A stretch of DNA of 64,000 nt from Bacillus horti (GTDB lineage: Bacteria > Bacillota > Bacilli > Caldalkalibacillales > JCM-10596). Below are positions 1-8,211 of this stretch, one piece after another (the stretch's first letter is position 1; every line of letters begins with the position of its first letter). The stretch lies in assembly GCF_030813115.1 (NCBI RefSeq), contig NZ_JAUSTY010000010.1:108850-172849 (forward strand). Reading direction: 5' to 3'. The notes beneath the pieces were generated by a model that saw only the letters and a program-made list of their open reading frames with translations, made no database searches and had not been told where the DNA came from. The translations under genes and the position numbers were made by a program.

Positions 1-2
1 TT

Positions 3-149
3 GCTAAGCGTCTAGATCAGCCTCTTCAGCAGGTAACAGAAGCAGAAATGAGTACAATTGGAGAAGTTATTCCCCGTACTCTGTATCATGAAGGCTTACA
101 TCAAGGGGCTATAATTGCGTTGTTAAAAAGTATTGAATCTCACATCTGA
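3..149 (+). CDS. DinB-family protein, C-terminal end only
   Basis: The window opens inside a reading frame that ends with TGA at 147-149. The 48 visible residues include PRTLYHEGLHQGAIIALLKS. This looks like the last helix of the DinB/YfiT four-helix-bundle superfamily, where a His in a HxxxHxG motif helps bind a metal. DinB-like proteins of Bacillus are damage- or stress-related and many act as thiol-dependent transferases; the specific substrate cannot be told here. The start and most of the domain lie outside the window, so the assignment rests on one motif. Confidence 0.5.
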   Translation, partial: AKRLDQPLQQVTEAEMSTIGEVIPRTLYHEGLHQGAIIALLKSIESHI

Positions 150-205
150 TAGGGCACACGCATAGAATGGGAAGGTACAACATAATGAGAGGGTGCGAAA
201 GAGTT

Positions 206-790
206 ATGAGTTATTCCCATTCTGAGTTTTATCCAGCGGATGATCAGGAGAGAGTGTTTCCTCTTTCTCAGTTCCAGCCAGGAATGCCTACACAGCCACG
301 TCCTCCTTTTCAGCAACCAGGTGGCTCAATTTTTCCAGGCCAGCAGCCGGGTGGTCCATTTTTTCAGCCAGGCCAACCACCAACTATGCCGGGCACTCCT
401 GGGCAGCCTAGCCAGCTTTCACAGGCACAAGTGACTAGTATTCTAAGTCAGCACCAAGGTCCAGCTGGCCAAGCGCCTCAGGAAATGCTGACGCTCTATA
501 GTCAGTTGAAAAGCAATCCAACGATGCTTCAAGCATTTACTCAGCAACGCCCCCAGTCGTTACAGCAGGGCGTTCAATTAGCTCAATTCGGTGTCATAAC
601 CCCGAGCATAGGGGGACAGCCAGGTTTACCACGCTTCTGTTATAACAGGTGGACTTTAGTGTTTACGCTAAGAGATGTTTTCCTTATGTTCCCCGTTACG
701 AACTTCTTTGGTTTTGTGATTGGGTATTGCTATCCATTTTTAAGACCATGTGTCATTCCTAATTTTCAAATTTTATTTGCTTTTTGTTAA
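206..790 (+). CDS. Proline/glutamine-rich small protein of unknown function
   Basis: I do not recognise this 194-residue protein as a named family. The first ~75 residues after the start are rich in Pro, Gln, Gly and Phe, with repeated PGQQPGG/FQPGQPP-like blocks. A short helical segment follows (about residues 75-110). The C-terminal ~50 residues are hydrophobic and aromatic, with FPVTNFFGFVIGYCYPFLRP. This architecture, a low-complexity Pro/Gln head and an aromatic tail, is seen in small Bacillus surface or spore-coat-associated proteins, but that is only an analogy. ATG starts at 167 and 185 are also possible; 206 was chosen because MSYSHSEFYP starts a plausible N-terminus and a GAAAG lies upstream. 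A terminator follows. Confidence 0.5.
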   Translation: MSYSHSEFYPADDQERVFPLSQFQPGMPTQPRPPFQQPGGSIFPGQQPGGPFFQPGQPPTMPGTPGQPSQLSQAQVTSILSQHQGPAGQAPQEMLTLYSQLKSNPTMLQAFTQQRPQSLQQGVQLAQFGVITPSIGGQPGLPRFCYNRWTLVFTLRDVFLMFPVTNFFGFVIGYCYPFLRPCVIPNFQILFAFC

Positions 791-837
791 GGACTTTGAT
801 TCAACAAATGAGGTTGAATAGTATTAAAAAAAATGGA

Positions 838-875
838 GTGGACGAGAGTGGGCTGAGTATCGTCCATTTTTTTTT
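838..875 (+). terminator. Rho-independent terminator after the Pro/Gln-rich gene
   Basis: GGACGA at 840-845 pairs with TCGTCC at 860-865 and is followed by an A and a run of nine T. The stem is short, with a 14-nt loop. Confidence 0.6.
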
Positions 876-961
876 GCTAGATCAACTTTTATGCTAGGGG
901 CAGGATTAGACGGCTGTGGAGTTATTGGATATATGAAAAGTAAGCAGGAGCATTCACAACT

Positions 962-1732
962 TTAGTTTGTATTCACTTGTTCGTTCACTTCCTCAAGTCG
1001 CTCGATAAATTCAGTAAGAGATTCATTTTCAGCTGGCATCAGTTCTACTTCTTTTGCCTCCTGTATAGCTTGTTTAGCTTGATGCTTTTGCCCTAAAGTA
1101 ACAAAAATATCTGCTTGTAGAACCTTGGCTTTGAATAAAATTGCATTAGAAAAATCTTTATCGAACTTGTGAAAGGCAACTTCCAATGTGTTTCTAGCTG
1201 CTAAAAAGTCCTCCTTTGAATAAGCGAAGCGGTACGCTTGTGCGTAGGCTCTCTCAAATCTAGATTCAAGGGCTTTTACCCGTTCCTCTTCTGCTTCCAT
1301 AAGAGTGGTGGAATCCCCAAACGTTTCTCCAATGATAATCATGTTTTCACTAGGGTCAGTGATATTTACTCTCCAGTCTTCAGCTGTTTGGTTAAGCCTT
1401 GAGAATCGAGGTGTGCCCTTTGAGGGGATTTTTCCATAAAAAGCTTTAAGGTTTGCTTTTAATTCTTCAAAAACCTCTCGTATATTCGGTACATAGATGT
1501 AACAGCCACCTCTGTTGCCCTTTTCCTTAAAGTTTTTAACACCATGAAATCCGAATTCGCCAATTCCATCTTTATTGACTGAAGCAAAGCGATACGGAGC
1601 TTTTTGATAATAGATAATTTCAAAACCTAAAGCTGTATAAAATTCCAAATGGTTATCAAAAGTATTGTAATCGCACTCAAAAAGGGCAACAGTACGGTTC
1701 CGATTCTGTTCTTTTAGTTGTTCTTTATTCAC
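962..1732 (-). CDS. VOC (glyoxalase/bleomycin-resistance fold) protein with helical C-terminal half
   Basis: Residues ~12-135 look like a vicinal-oxygen-chelate domain: RTVALFECDYNTFDNHLEFY at the start, a second beta-strand module with RGGCYIYVPNIREVFEEL, and WRVNITDPSENMIIIGE near its end, the usual position of the last strand and metal-ligand Glu. Residues ~145-256 are strongly helical with TPR-like spacing (AYAQAYRFAY, ILFKAKVLQADIFVTLGQ). VOC proteins bind metals and cover lyases, dioxygenases and drug-binding proteins, so the reaction cannot be stated. The start is GTG at 1732 with AAGGAG about 10 nt upstream. It is monocistronic, transcribed away from the DoxX operon. Confidence 0.65.
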   Translation of the reverse strand: MNKEQLKEQNRNRTVALFECDYNTFDNHLEFYTALGFEIIYYQKAPYRFASVNKDGIGEFGFHGVKNFKEKGNRGGCYIYVPNIREVFEELKANLKAFYGKIPSKGTPRFSRLNQTAEDWRVNITDPSENMIIIGETFGDSTTLMEAEEERVKALESRFERAYAQAYRFAYSKEDFLAARNTLEVAFHKFDKDFSNAILFKAKVLQADIFVTLGQKHQAKQAIQEAKEVELMPAENESLTEFIERLEEVNEQVNTN

Positions 1733-1990
1733 TCCTAAAAATCTCCTTTCGATTTTGGATAACGTAATTGCTAGATTCTTGTAGGAATATACTTAATCAA
1801 CTTGAAGCTTCAACCTACCTTTTAAGTTTATCAAATTAAAGCAAATGATTAGGTTTTATGTCATTTACCCTTAAAAATGAAGAGGAATAGTTAAAGAAGG
1901 TGTCATTAGCTTTAAGGTATTTTTATAAGTACAAGAAGTTAGCTACAGTAAGCTAAGTTTTGTGCTTATTGGGATAATCATTTGTTTTTC

Positions 1991-2019
1991 TTGACAGCTT
2001 GTTTTTACTAGAGTATATT
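1991..2019 (+). promoter_or_regulatory. Promoter of the DoxX-PadR operon
   Basis: A perfect -35 TTGACA (1991-1996), a 17-bp spacer and a -10 TATATT (2014-2019) form a strong sigma-A promoter. Transcription would start near 2026, just before the palindrome at 2031-2068. Confidence 0.75.
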
Positions 2020-2030
2020 GTTCAGTGTAA

Positions 2031-2068
2031 TTATATTAATAGTATTAATATACATATAATTAATATAA
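2031..2068 (+). promoter_or_regulatory. AT-rich inverted repeat, likely operator
   Basis: TTATATTAAT (2031-2040) and its exact reverse complement ATTAATATAA (2059-2068) flank an AT-rich centre. The repeat sits just after the predicted transcription start and before the DoxX ribosome binding site. PadR regulators usually bind such AT-rich dyads and repress their own operon, and the operon's second gene is a PadR protein, so this is its likely binding site (inference). Confidence 0.55.
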
Positions 2069-2094
2069 ATGAAGGCCTTATGCAGGAGGGACAT

Positions 2095-2541
2095 ATGATT
2101 ACTTTATTGATCTTAATCGGCAGCTTTGCCGTGCTGTTTCTGTTAAAGCGAGCGGGATACACTCAGCGCTCAAATCGAGAATTGGCTAATTATTCAATGG
2201 CTTTTTTTCTAGTGTTTTTTGGTTTAAGTCATTTTTACAAAAAATCCGAGCTTATGATGATCTTACCTAGCTGGGTTCCGTTTCCCGAATTTGTTGTCTA
2301 TGTAACAGGAGTGATAGAAATTGTTTTTGCGATCGGTTTACTGTTTGAAAGAACAAGAAGGGTGACTGGAGTCCTGGTAGCTCTTTTCTTTGTAGCGATA
2401 CTCCCAGCTAATGTGCATAAAGCGATCAATGATTTAGAAATATCTGGTGCCATGAGTTCGACGTTTCTTTCATGGGTCCGCTTATTTTTCCAGCCGATCT
2501 TTATAGTGTGGGTGTTATACAGTAGTAAAAAACAGAATTAG
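2095..2541 (+). CDS. DoxX-family membrane protein
   Basis: A 148-residue integral membrane protein with four predicted helices (residues ~2-14, 30-47, 60-85, 92-110 and a final one near 125-142). The motif FFLVFFGLSHFYKKSELM and the segment around VVYVTGVIEIVFAIGLLFE fit the DoxX family. Members are linked to thiol-redox homeostasis or are simply membrane components of uncertain role. The longer frame back to 1999 is not used: AGGAGGG at 2084-2090 precisely places the start at ATG 2095, and the upstream stretch is the promoter and operator. It is the first gene of an operon with a PadR regulator (14-bp gap) and a DUF2269 protein. Confidence 0.75.
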   Translation: MITLLILIGSFAVLFLLKRAGYTQRSNRELANYSMAFFLVFFGLSHFYKKSELMMILPSWVPFPEFVVYVTGVIEIVFAIGLLFERTRRVTGVLVALFFVAILPANVHKAINDLEISGAMSSTFLSWVRLFFQPIFIVWVLYSSKKQN

Positions 2542-2555
2542 AGGGAGGGGAAGAA

Positions 2556-3089
2556 ATGCAGTTACAAGCAAAGTATGTAGTATTAGGGCTTTTATACAAA
2601 AGATCTATGTCTGGCTATGACATGAAAAAGCAATTTGAAAAGTATTTCACCTACTTTTTTGATGCTAGCTATGGGAGTGTATATCCTACTTTAACCAAGC
2701 TTGAGCAGGATAACTGTATTGTCAAGCACACCATTATTCAAGAGGATAAGCCAAATAAGCACGAGTATGAAATTACTTCAACAGGTAGAGAGCTGTTTGA
2801 GGAATATCTGAACAGTCCAGTGTTAGATGACAGTATTCGAGCCGATCTTTGTGTGCGACTATTTTTCGGGGAGTTTGCAAGTAAGGAAACGGTTCTCAAA
2901 TGGATGAATGAACGAATCAAAAAAAACGAGACCATCGTAGCCGAGTTACAGGAGGAGTATGAGCGTATCAAATCAGAGATGTCCGTCACTCAAGAGATTA
3001 CGATTCAGATCGGAATTGATTATCATCGAGCACAGGCAGACACATTAAGAAAAGGATTGAAGCTTCTCGATCAGGATTCATCTACTTAA
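2556..3089 (+). CDS. PadR-family transcriptional regulator
   Basis: The N-terminal ~80 residues are a PadR winged helix: VVLGLLYKRSMSGYDMKK, FTYFFDASYGSVYPTLTKLE (the recognition helix region) and the wing YEITSTGRELFEEYL. The C-terminal half is a helical dimerisation/effector domain with a coiled-coil segment (ERIKKNETIVAELQEEYERI), as in the larger Vir-type PadR proteins. These proteins repress genes and are released by small phenolic or drug-like ligands. It has a GGGAGGGG ribosome binding site and lies between two small membrane proteins that it probably controls through the palindrome at 2031-2068. Confidence 0.85.
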   Translation: MQLQAKYVVLGLLYKRSMSGYDMKKQFEKYFTYFFDASYGSVYPTLTKLEQDNCIVKHTIIQEDKPNKHEYEITSTGRELFEEYLNSPVLDDSIRADLCVRLFFGEFASKETVLKWMNERIKKNETIVAELQEEYERIKSEMSVTQEITIQIGIDYHRAQADTLRKGLKLLDQDSST

Positions 3090-3132
3090 ATCTACAGAAT
3101 ACATCTACTTAAGATATAAAGGAGAGGGAATA

Positions 3133-3594
3133 ATGAAGATTCTCATTTTTTTACATGTCCTAGGAGCTGTAATGTTTCTTGGCAATGTGATTACAGCAGC
3201 TTTTTGGAAAATCAGAGCAGAAAGAGGAAAAGATATCGCACATATTCATAAGGCAGTAAAAAATGTTATGTTTGCAGATTATGTTTTTACCTTGCCTGGT
3301 ATTATACTTCTTATTATTACAGGTAACTTGATGGCTTTCCAGGCAGGATATGCGATGATGGAATGGAACTGGGTCACAGTCTCTCAAGGCTTATTCATTC
3401 TTACAGGACTACTTTGGGTGATTATTTTACTCCCAAATCAACGAAAAATGATTAAAGAAAGTGAAAAGTCTATCAGCTTAGGCCAGCTTACACCGTCATA
3501 TAAAAAAGCATCTAGGATCTGGGATGTGTGTGGGAGTCTAGCAAATTTAATACCGTTAGTTGTGCTTTACTTGATGCTAGCTAAACCTTTTTAA
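3133..3594 (+). CDS. DUF2269-type integral membrane protein
   Basis: A 153-residue protein with four membrane helices: residues ~3-22 (FLHVLGAVMFLGNVITAAFW), 48-68, 83-102 and 132-150. The opening LHVLGAVMFLGN with a following KIRAER loop is characteristic of the DUF2269 family, whose function is unknown. It is the third gene of the DoxX-PadR operon (43-bp gap), has AAGGAGAGGG before the ATG, and is followed by a strong terminator. No soluble domain is present. Confidence 0.7.
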   Translation: MKILIFLHVLGAVMFLGNVITAAFWKIRAERGKDIAHIHKAVKNVMFADYVFTLPGIILLIITGNLMAFQAGYAMMEWNWVTVSQGLFILTGLLWVIILLPNQRKMIKESEKSISLGQLTPSYKKASRIWDVCGSLANLIPLVVLYLMLAKPF

Positions 3595-3677
3595 ACTTAA
3601 ATCATTCATTTGTAGTCGGATTTACAAGCTTTGATCTATTTGAATAAGAGTGTGGCGCATCAAACGGTTATTACAGA

Positions 3678-3726
3678 GAAAAAGAGCTACTCTAAATGGC
3701 GAAAACTTTCGAGTAGCTCTTTTTAA
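3678..3726 (+). terminator. Strong terminator of the DoxX-PadR-DUF2269 operon
   Basis: AAAGAGCTACTC (3681-3692) pairs with GAGTAGCTCTTT (3711-3722), followed by T residues; the A-run on the left also allows use from the minus strand. Confidence 0.85.
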
Positions 3727-3810
3727 TATCTAACAGTTAAATATTGAGTGAGAGTCTAGTAAATGGATTCCCTATTCTTTTTATTATCCTTACATCAATG
3801 AATTTATTAC

Positions 3811-4707
3811 TTAATTGTTAATAGGATATACGGTATCTAGATACTCTAATGCATCAGTCCACTCAGGATCATCGACGCTTATAACGCTCCCATTTCTCGT
3901 TGCTAGAGAAAGTGTTGCTTCATTCTCTTTTAGAAATACAATATATTCTTTGCCTAATTCGATACTAGGTGGCAATGCAAGTGGGTAAGTAGTATCAATG
4001 CCATCACCTTTAAAGATTTGTAGTAACTCAACATTAGCAAACTTGATATATTTATGCTCATGATTCATACTTCTAGGAACTATACGAATAATATGATCTG
4101 AAAATTGATCTAGCTCCTGTAGGCTTTCAGCTTGTTCCTGAACAGTAACAGCTTGCATTTGAATGGAGTCAATTCCTAGTGAATTATTAATATAGTCAAT
4201 AAAGGATACATCCGTGTGATTTTCAATAAACTCTTGGTAACCAACTAACCCGTCTTCAGTAATCTCCACAATGGCAGGCTTATAAATTGAGGTATGGATC
4301 CGATTTGGAAATAATTCATCATCCCAATATCCAAGGAACAAAACATACGTACTATCTAACTGGTAGCGTCCTACTTTATCATAAACAACTATTTCTTTAG
4401 AAATAGCTTCTCCCTTCAAAACAGACTGGATTTGAACTTTGTATTCCCTTGAAAATATATCAAACTCTTTATCTTCAATGATTGTCCCTACGGTAATAAA
4501 CTGGGCTCTTTCAATTAAATTGTCTAAGGTAGGCTCAAAAAGCGATTTGCTTGATGAATAAACAACGGTTTGGTTTTCTTCCAAGCTAGATTGTTCAATT
4601 TGATTCTCATTTTGAGAAGTAAAAACATTACTTTGAAATAGCAAGATTATGGATAGGGATAAAGTAAGGATGACAAACATTGAAGTTTTATACTTTTTAA
4701 TTTTCAC
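3811..4707 (-). CDS. Exported protein with a duplicated domain, partner of the matrixin protease
   Basis: Not a family I can name. The N-terminus (KIKKYKTSMFVILTLSLSII) is a signal peptide or membrane anchor. Two related modules can be seen. The first, about residues 62-125, reads ITVGTI...EYKVQIQSVLKGE...YVLFL. The second, about residues 200-275, reads IIRIVP...FANVELLQIFKGD...YIVFLKENEAT. Both end with a YxxFL strand, suggesting an internal duplication of a beta-rich domain. The start is GTG at 4707 with GGAGG eight bases upstream. The gene follows the matrixin gene by only 17 bp, so the two are cotranscribed. A role as inhibitor, substrate or cofactor of the protease is possible but unproven. 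Confidence 0.55.
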   Translation of the reverse strand: MKIKKYKTSMFVILTLSLSIILLFQSNVFTSQNENQIEQSSLEENQTVVYSSSKSLFEPTLDNLIERAQFITVGTIIEDKEFDIFSREYKVQIQSVLKGEAISKEIVVYDKVGRYQLDSTYVLFLGYWDDELFPNRIHTSIYKPAIVEITEDGLVGYQEFIENHTDVSFIDYINNSLGIDSIQMQAVTVQEQAESLQELDQFSDHIIRIVPRSMNHEHKYIKFANVELLQIFKGDGIDTTYPLALPPSIELGKEYIVFLKENEATLSLATRNGSVISVDDPEWTDALEYLDTVYPINN

Positions 4708-4724
4708 AAAAAAAACCTCCCAAT

Positions 4725-5357
4725 TTAATAGACTTGATTTAGATGCCTTTGGTCTCGAGTTGTTAATGAAGTTCTTGTAGAATCTCCACCCATTAGGTCA
4801 CTAGAATTAGTAGAATGACCAAACCATCCTAATCCATGACCTATTTCATGAATGAAGGTATTTCTATGATAATTACTATTTTGGTTACTAAAGTAGTATA
4901 TATATGCCTCAGCTCTACTAATTCTTACACCTGTTTTAGTAGAATTACTATACGTCCAATTTCCTTCTACATTTCCTGCTATAAAAGTTTCTCCTGCTGC
5001 TGTATCATCTAAATCAGGTCTATATCTTCTAAGATTTTCGTATGTTCCAGCTCGAATAATAAAATTTGCATTACTAACATCGTCCGTATTAAAAAAATTT
5101 GCTCTAGATATCCCAGCATTACTCCATTGATTCTTAGCATGAGTAACATGACCATTAAAAACAGAGCTTGTAAAACTATTATCTATAGGACCCTGCCAGG
5201 CTGTTGGAGTTGAGAGCCACCTGCCTATCCTATCAGCCGATTCTTCATTAGCATACCAATAGGACAGAGTTCCTAGGTTATTTGCATAAGAAATAATATT
5301 GCTTAGAGAGAAAATTAAGAAAACTGAAAAAATGGTAATGAAAAGTCTTTTTAACAT
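4725..5357 (-). CDS. Secreted matrixin-type zinc metalloprotease
   Basis: The first ~25 residues are a signal peptide (LFITIFSVFLIFSLSNIISYA). The mature part is a compact catalytic domain of about 185 residues. The zinc-binding motif FIHEIGHGLGWFGHS has the full metzincin HExxHxxGxxH pattern and is followed by a Met-turn candidate in SSDLMGGD. This is the size of a bare matrixin domain with no propeptide visible, which is common in bacterial members. It should be an extracellular endopeptidase. GGAGG precedes the ATG at 5357. It heads a two-gene operon with the exported protein at 3811-4707. Confidence 0.8.
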   Translation of the reverse strand: MLKRLFITIFSVFLIFSLSNIISYANNLGTLSYWYANEESADRIGRWLSTPTAWQGPIDNSFTSSVFNGHVTHAKNQWSNAGISRANFFNTDDVSNANFIIRAGTYENLRRYRPDLDDTAAGETFIAGNVEGNWTYSNSTKTGVRISRAEAYIYYFSNQNSNYHRNTFIHEIGHGLGWFGHSTNSSDLMGGDSTRTSLTTRDQRHLNQVY

Positions 5358-5498
5358 GAATGAGCCTCCATTTCACTTTTAGTTGATTTTATTTATTCAC
5401 TTTCTATAATATGGTATCTTATTTACAAAAAAAGTAAATGCCTATTTTATTATTTTTAAAATAGAGAAACAAATACTCTTTGTGTCATTGAATTGTTA

Positions 5499-5527
5499 TT
5501 GAGATTTAAGAATAAGTGTGGTATGTT
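5499..5527 (+). promoter_or_regulatory. Probable promoter of the thiamine-precursor operon
   Basis: TTGAGA (5499-5504), 17-bp spacer, TATGTT (5522-5527), placing the transcript start about 45 nt before the TPP aptamer. The -10 is only a moderate match. Confidence 0.45.
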
Positions 5528-5581
5528 TGGTCATAGAATCCTGTAGCAGGGTTCTGTACATTAAAAACTAAATATCGTCAT

Positions 5582-5665
5582 TTCACTAGGGGTGCTTTTG
5601 AGCTGAGAATGGCATTAGCCTAAACCCTTAACCTGATCTAGATAATACTAGCGTAGGGAAGTGAA
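5582..5665 (+). ncRNA. TPP riboswitch (THI element) aptamer
   Basis: The conserved THI-box core is present: GGGGTGC and GCTGAGA near 5589-5608, ACCCTTAACCTGAT around 5625-5638, and the closing CGTAGGGAA at 5652-5660. The terminal helix is TTCAC (5582-5586) with GTGAA (5661-5665). Thiamine pyrophosphate binding is expected to favour the terminator at 5839-5865 and switch off the ykoEDC-tenA genes downstream. The distance of about 170 nt from aptamer to terminator is longer than usual. Confidence 0.93.
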
Positions 5666-5838
5666 GAGGATTGAGTATGATACGACACATATTAAGATAG
5701 ATGATCATTCCTAATACAAGTCAATGAGTCTAAGAGCTTATCTAGTTCATCAAAGAGCTGCACGTAGATTTGTTTACTTGTTTCCAGTACTGGAGTATTC
5801 ATTTATCTATAGATAAGTGTCCGAAAAATACACACAAG

Positions 5839-5866
5839 CCACTTTCTTCCTGAGAGTGGTTTTTTA
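5839..5866 (+). terminator. Riboswitch-controlled terminator before ykoE
   Basis: CCACTTTC (5839-5846) pairs with GAGAGTGG (5852-5859) with one G-U pair, followed by six T. It lies between the TPP aptamer and ykoE, where an attenuator is expected. The remaining leader to 6011 holds another small GCC/GGC-type hairpin and the AAAAGGAGAG ribosome binding site. Confidence 0.75.
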
Positions 5867-6011
5867 ATTGCTCTCATGAAGCTTTGCCTTATTAAAAGGC
5901 ATTGTTTGTTGCCTATTTACTTCTTTCTTTTGGGGAGAGTGAAGGTGGGAGGTACGCTAGAACCAGAAAAGCTCGTTCTTAGTGGGTGACGAACAAAAGG
6001 AGAGCTAGAAA

Positions 6012-6596
6012 ATGAAAAAGAAGGGATTAACCTTAACGGACATCCTAGTAACAGTTGTTATTGCTATTATTTTTGCTGTAATTTACAAGCTATGGGGGCC
6101 GCTGTATTATGCGTTAAAGCCCTTTGGGCTGCATTTGGAGCAGGCCGTGTATGGGATGTGGTTTATGGCGGCTACTGTAGCATTCTTAATTATTCGAAAG
6201 CCAGGGGTAGCTCTGCTTGCTGAAGTAGCTGCGGCATCGGGAGAGCTGGTGATGGGAGCAGAATGGGGACTAGAAACACTGGTCTATGGTGTTTTTCAAG
6301 GTTTAGGAGCAGAGCTTATTTTCCTTATTTTTGCTTACAAATCCTATTCATTGTTTGTGACAAGCTTAGCAGCTATCGGTGCCACGGCTGGCTCCTTTGT
6401 CATGGACACAATAAGAGGGTATATTTTTGATTATGAGCTGTGGAACTTATTACTTTTAATTGGTATGCGTACGGTAGGGTCAATCATTATTGTTGGTGTC
6501 TGTGCCTATTATCTTGTGAAGGCATTGGAGAGCACAGGAGTGACTGAGCTTGTTCGCTCAAGCTCCAAGGAAGATTATGATGCGTTGAATAAATAA
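6012..6596 (+). CDS. ykoE: YkoE, substrate-binding membrane subunit of a thiamine-precursor ECF transporter
   Basis: A 194-residue hydrophobic protein with six predicted membrane helices, matching the YkoE family in length and in motifs such as LWGPLYYALKPFGL near residues 27-42 and the acidic AEVAAASGELVMGAEWG loop (about 75-95). YkoE is the S component of an energy-coupling-factor transporter for thiamine or its hydroxymethylpyrimidine moiety. It lies directly behind the TPP riboswitch, with ykoD and ykoC following. The ykoF gene that heads the Bacillus subtilis ykoFEDC operon is absent. Confidence 0.9.
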   Translation: MKKKGLTLTDILVTVVIAIIFAVIYKLWGPLYYALKPFGLHLEQAVYGMWFMAATVAFLIIRKPGVALLAEVAAASGELVMGAEWGLETLVYGVFQGLGAELIFLIFAYKSYSLFVTSLAAIGATAGSFVMDTIRGYIFDYELWNLLLLIGMRTVGSIIIVGVCAYYLVKALESTGVTELVRSSSKEDYDALNK

Positions 6597-6687
6597 ATAT
6601 TCCTAGTAGCATGATTCAGAAAGGAGAAGCTTTTGAACTCAGTAAGTGAACAGTAGTCATACTTTTATTTAAGGAAAAGAGGTTGTC

Positions 6688-8211
6688 ATGATGACAAGAA
6701 AAGCGATGGGTGTTAAGGATTTAAGGCTAAAATTTCCCGGTGCTTCTTCTCTGTTGTTTACGGATTTATCCCTAGCCATTGAAGAGGGTGAAAAAGTATT
6801 GCTTCTAGGTCCAAGTGGCTGTGGAAAGTCAACTTTATTACAGGTTCTTTCAGGAATGATTCCTCAGTCTATTGATATACCAGTTAAGGCAGAGGAAGTA
6901 TCACTTCCAGAATCATGGGGCTTTTTATTCCAGGATCCAGATACTCAATTCTGTATGCCCTTTGTGGATGAAGAGCTTGCTTTTGTCCTTGAAAATCTTT
7001 GTCTGCCGCAGGATCAAATGCACGCTAGAATTGAGGAACTCTTGCACATGGTCGGGCTGAGGCTTGAAAACCCGCACATTCCTATCCAGTCCTTATCACA
7101 AGGGATGAAGCAAAGGTTAGCTTTAGCAAGTGTGCTAGCCTTAAAGCCAAATGCTCTATTTTTGGATGAGCCAACTGCCCTATTAGATCCTTCAGGTACT
7201 ATTCAAATTTGGCAGCTTATAAAGCAGCTGGATATCGTTCAAACGGTGGTCATTGTCGAGCATAAAATTAATGAAATTATTGATTATGTAGATCGTGTTA
7301 TTTTATTAAGCCCTGGTGGAAATATAGTAGCTGATGCGCAACCCGAAACTTTGTTCACAGAATATAGAAGTCTATTAATTGATTATGGAATATGGTATCC
7401 GGATGTTTGGGAGGATTACTCTATTTTACGTAAAAAGAATAAGGCTACTAAGGGTGTAATAACCGAGGAAATTTGGTCGCCAACCCTTAATATAAAATCT
7501 AACAATTCTGTATCAGAGACCCTCATCCAACTGAATCAATTTATGGGCTATAGAGGATCAGAAGCTAAGCTGAACATAGCTGAAGCAGAGGTTACAAGAA
7601 ATGATTGGATTGCCATTACAGGAGAAAATGGAGCGGGTAAAAGCACTTTGCTTTTAGCCTTGATGCAGCTTATTAAAACAAGTGGGAGCTATCTGCTTAA
7701 AGGGAGCCAGATTGAAGGATTTCATACTGACCTCTCCAGTCAGATTGGCTATGTATTTCAGAATCCTGAATTTCAGTTTGTGACCAATTCCGTTTACGAT
7801 GAGCTAGCTTATTCCTTAAAAATGATGAGCATCGCTCAAAAGCAGCTAGAAGGAACTATTGCGGAAACGATAACGAGGTTTGAGCTAGATGGCAAGGAGA
7901 ATGTGCATCCCTACCAGCTTTCGATGGGACAAAAAAGGCGTTTAAGTGTGGCAACCGCAATGATCATGAAGAAAAACCTGTTGCTTCTAGATGAGCCTAC
8001 GTTTGGGCAGGATGCTAAAAATACATTTGCGATCTTAGAGCAGCTAGAGCAATTAAGACGGGAAGGAACCACTATTATAATGGTTACTCATGATATGGAG
8101 ATTGTAAAGCATTTTGCTACTAAAGTGTGGATCATAGAGAAGGGGACTCTAGCAGAACAACTGAAACCGATTGGTAATGAAGAGGAGCAAAGATTATGCA
8201 AATCGATTTAA
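6688..8211 (+). CDS. ykoD: YkoD, double ATPase subunit of the ECF thiamine-precursor transporter
   Basis: Two ABC ATPase domains in one 507-residue chain. Domain 1 has Walker A GPSGCGKST (~42), Q-loop FQDPDTQF, signature SQGMKQR and Walker B ALFLDEPTA. Domain 2, from about residue 275, has GENGAGKST, FQNPEFQF, SMGQKRR and LLLLDEPTF. Both FQxP...Q motifs are typical of energy-coupling-factor ATPases. It supplies ATP-driven power for YkoE through YkoC. ATG codons at 6688 and 6691 are both usable behind AAGAGG. The gene overlaps ykoC by 16 bp. Confidence 0.92.
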   Translation: MMTRKAMGVKDLRLKFPGASSLLFTDLSLAIEEGEKVLLLGPSGCGKSTLLQVLSGMIPQSIDIPVKAEEVSLPESWGFLFQDPDTQFCMPFVDEELAFVLENLCLPQDQMHARIEELLHMVGLRLENPHIPIQSLSQGMKQRLALASVLALKPNALFLDEPTALLDPSGTIQIWQLIKQLDIVQTVVIVEHKINEIIDYVDRVILLSPGGNIVADAQPETLFTEYRSLLIDYGIWYPDVWEDYSILRKKNKATKGVITEEIWSPTLNIKSNNSVSETLIQLNQFMGYRGSEAKLNIAEAEVTRNDWIAITGENGAGKSTLLLALMQLIKTSGSYLLKGSQIEGFHTDLSSQIGYVFQNPEFQFVTNSVYDELAYSLKMMSIAQKQLEGTIAETITRFELDGKENVHPYQLSMGQKRRLSVATAMIMKKNLLLLDEPTFGQDAKNTFAILEQLEQLRREGTTIIMVTHDMEIVKHFATKVWIIEKGTLAEQLKPIGNEEEQRLCKSI

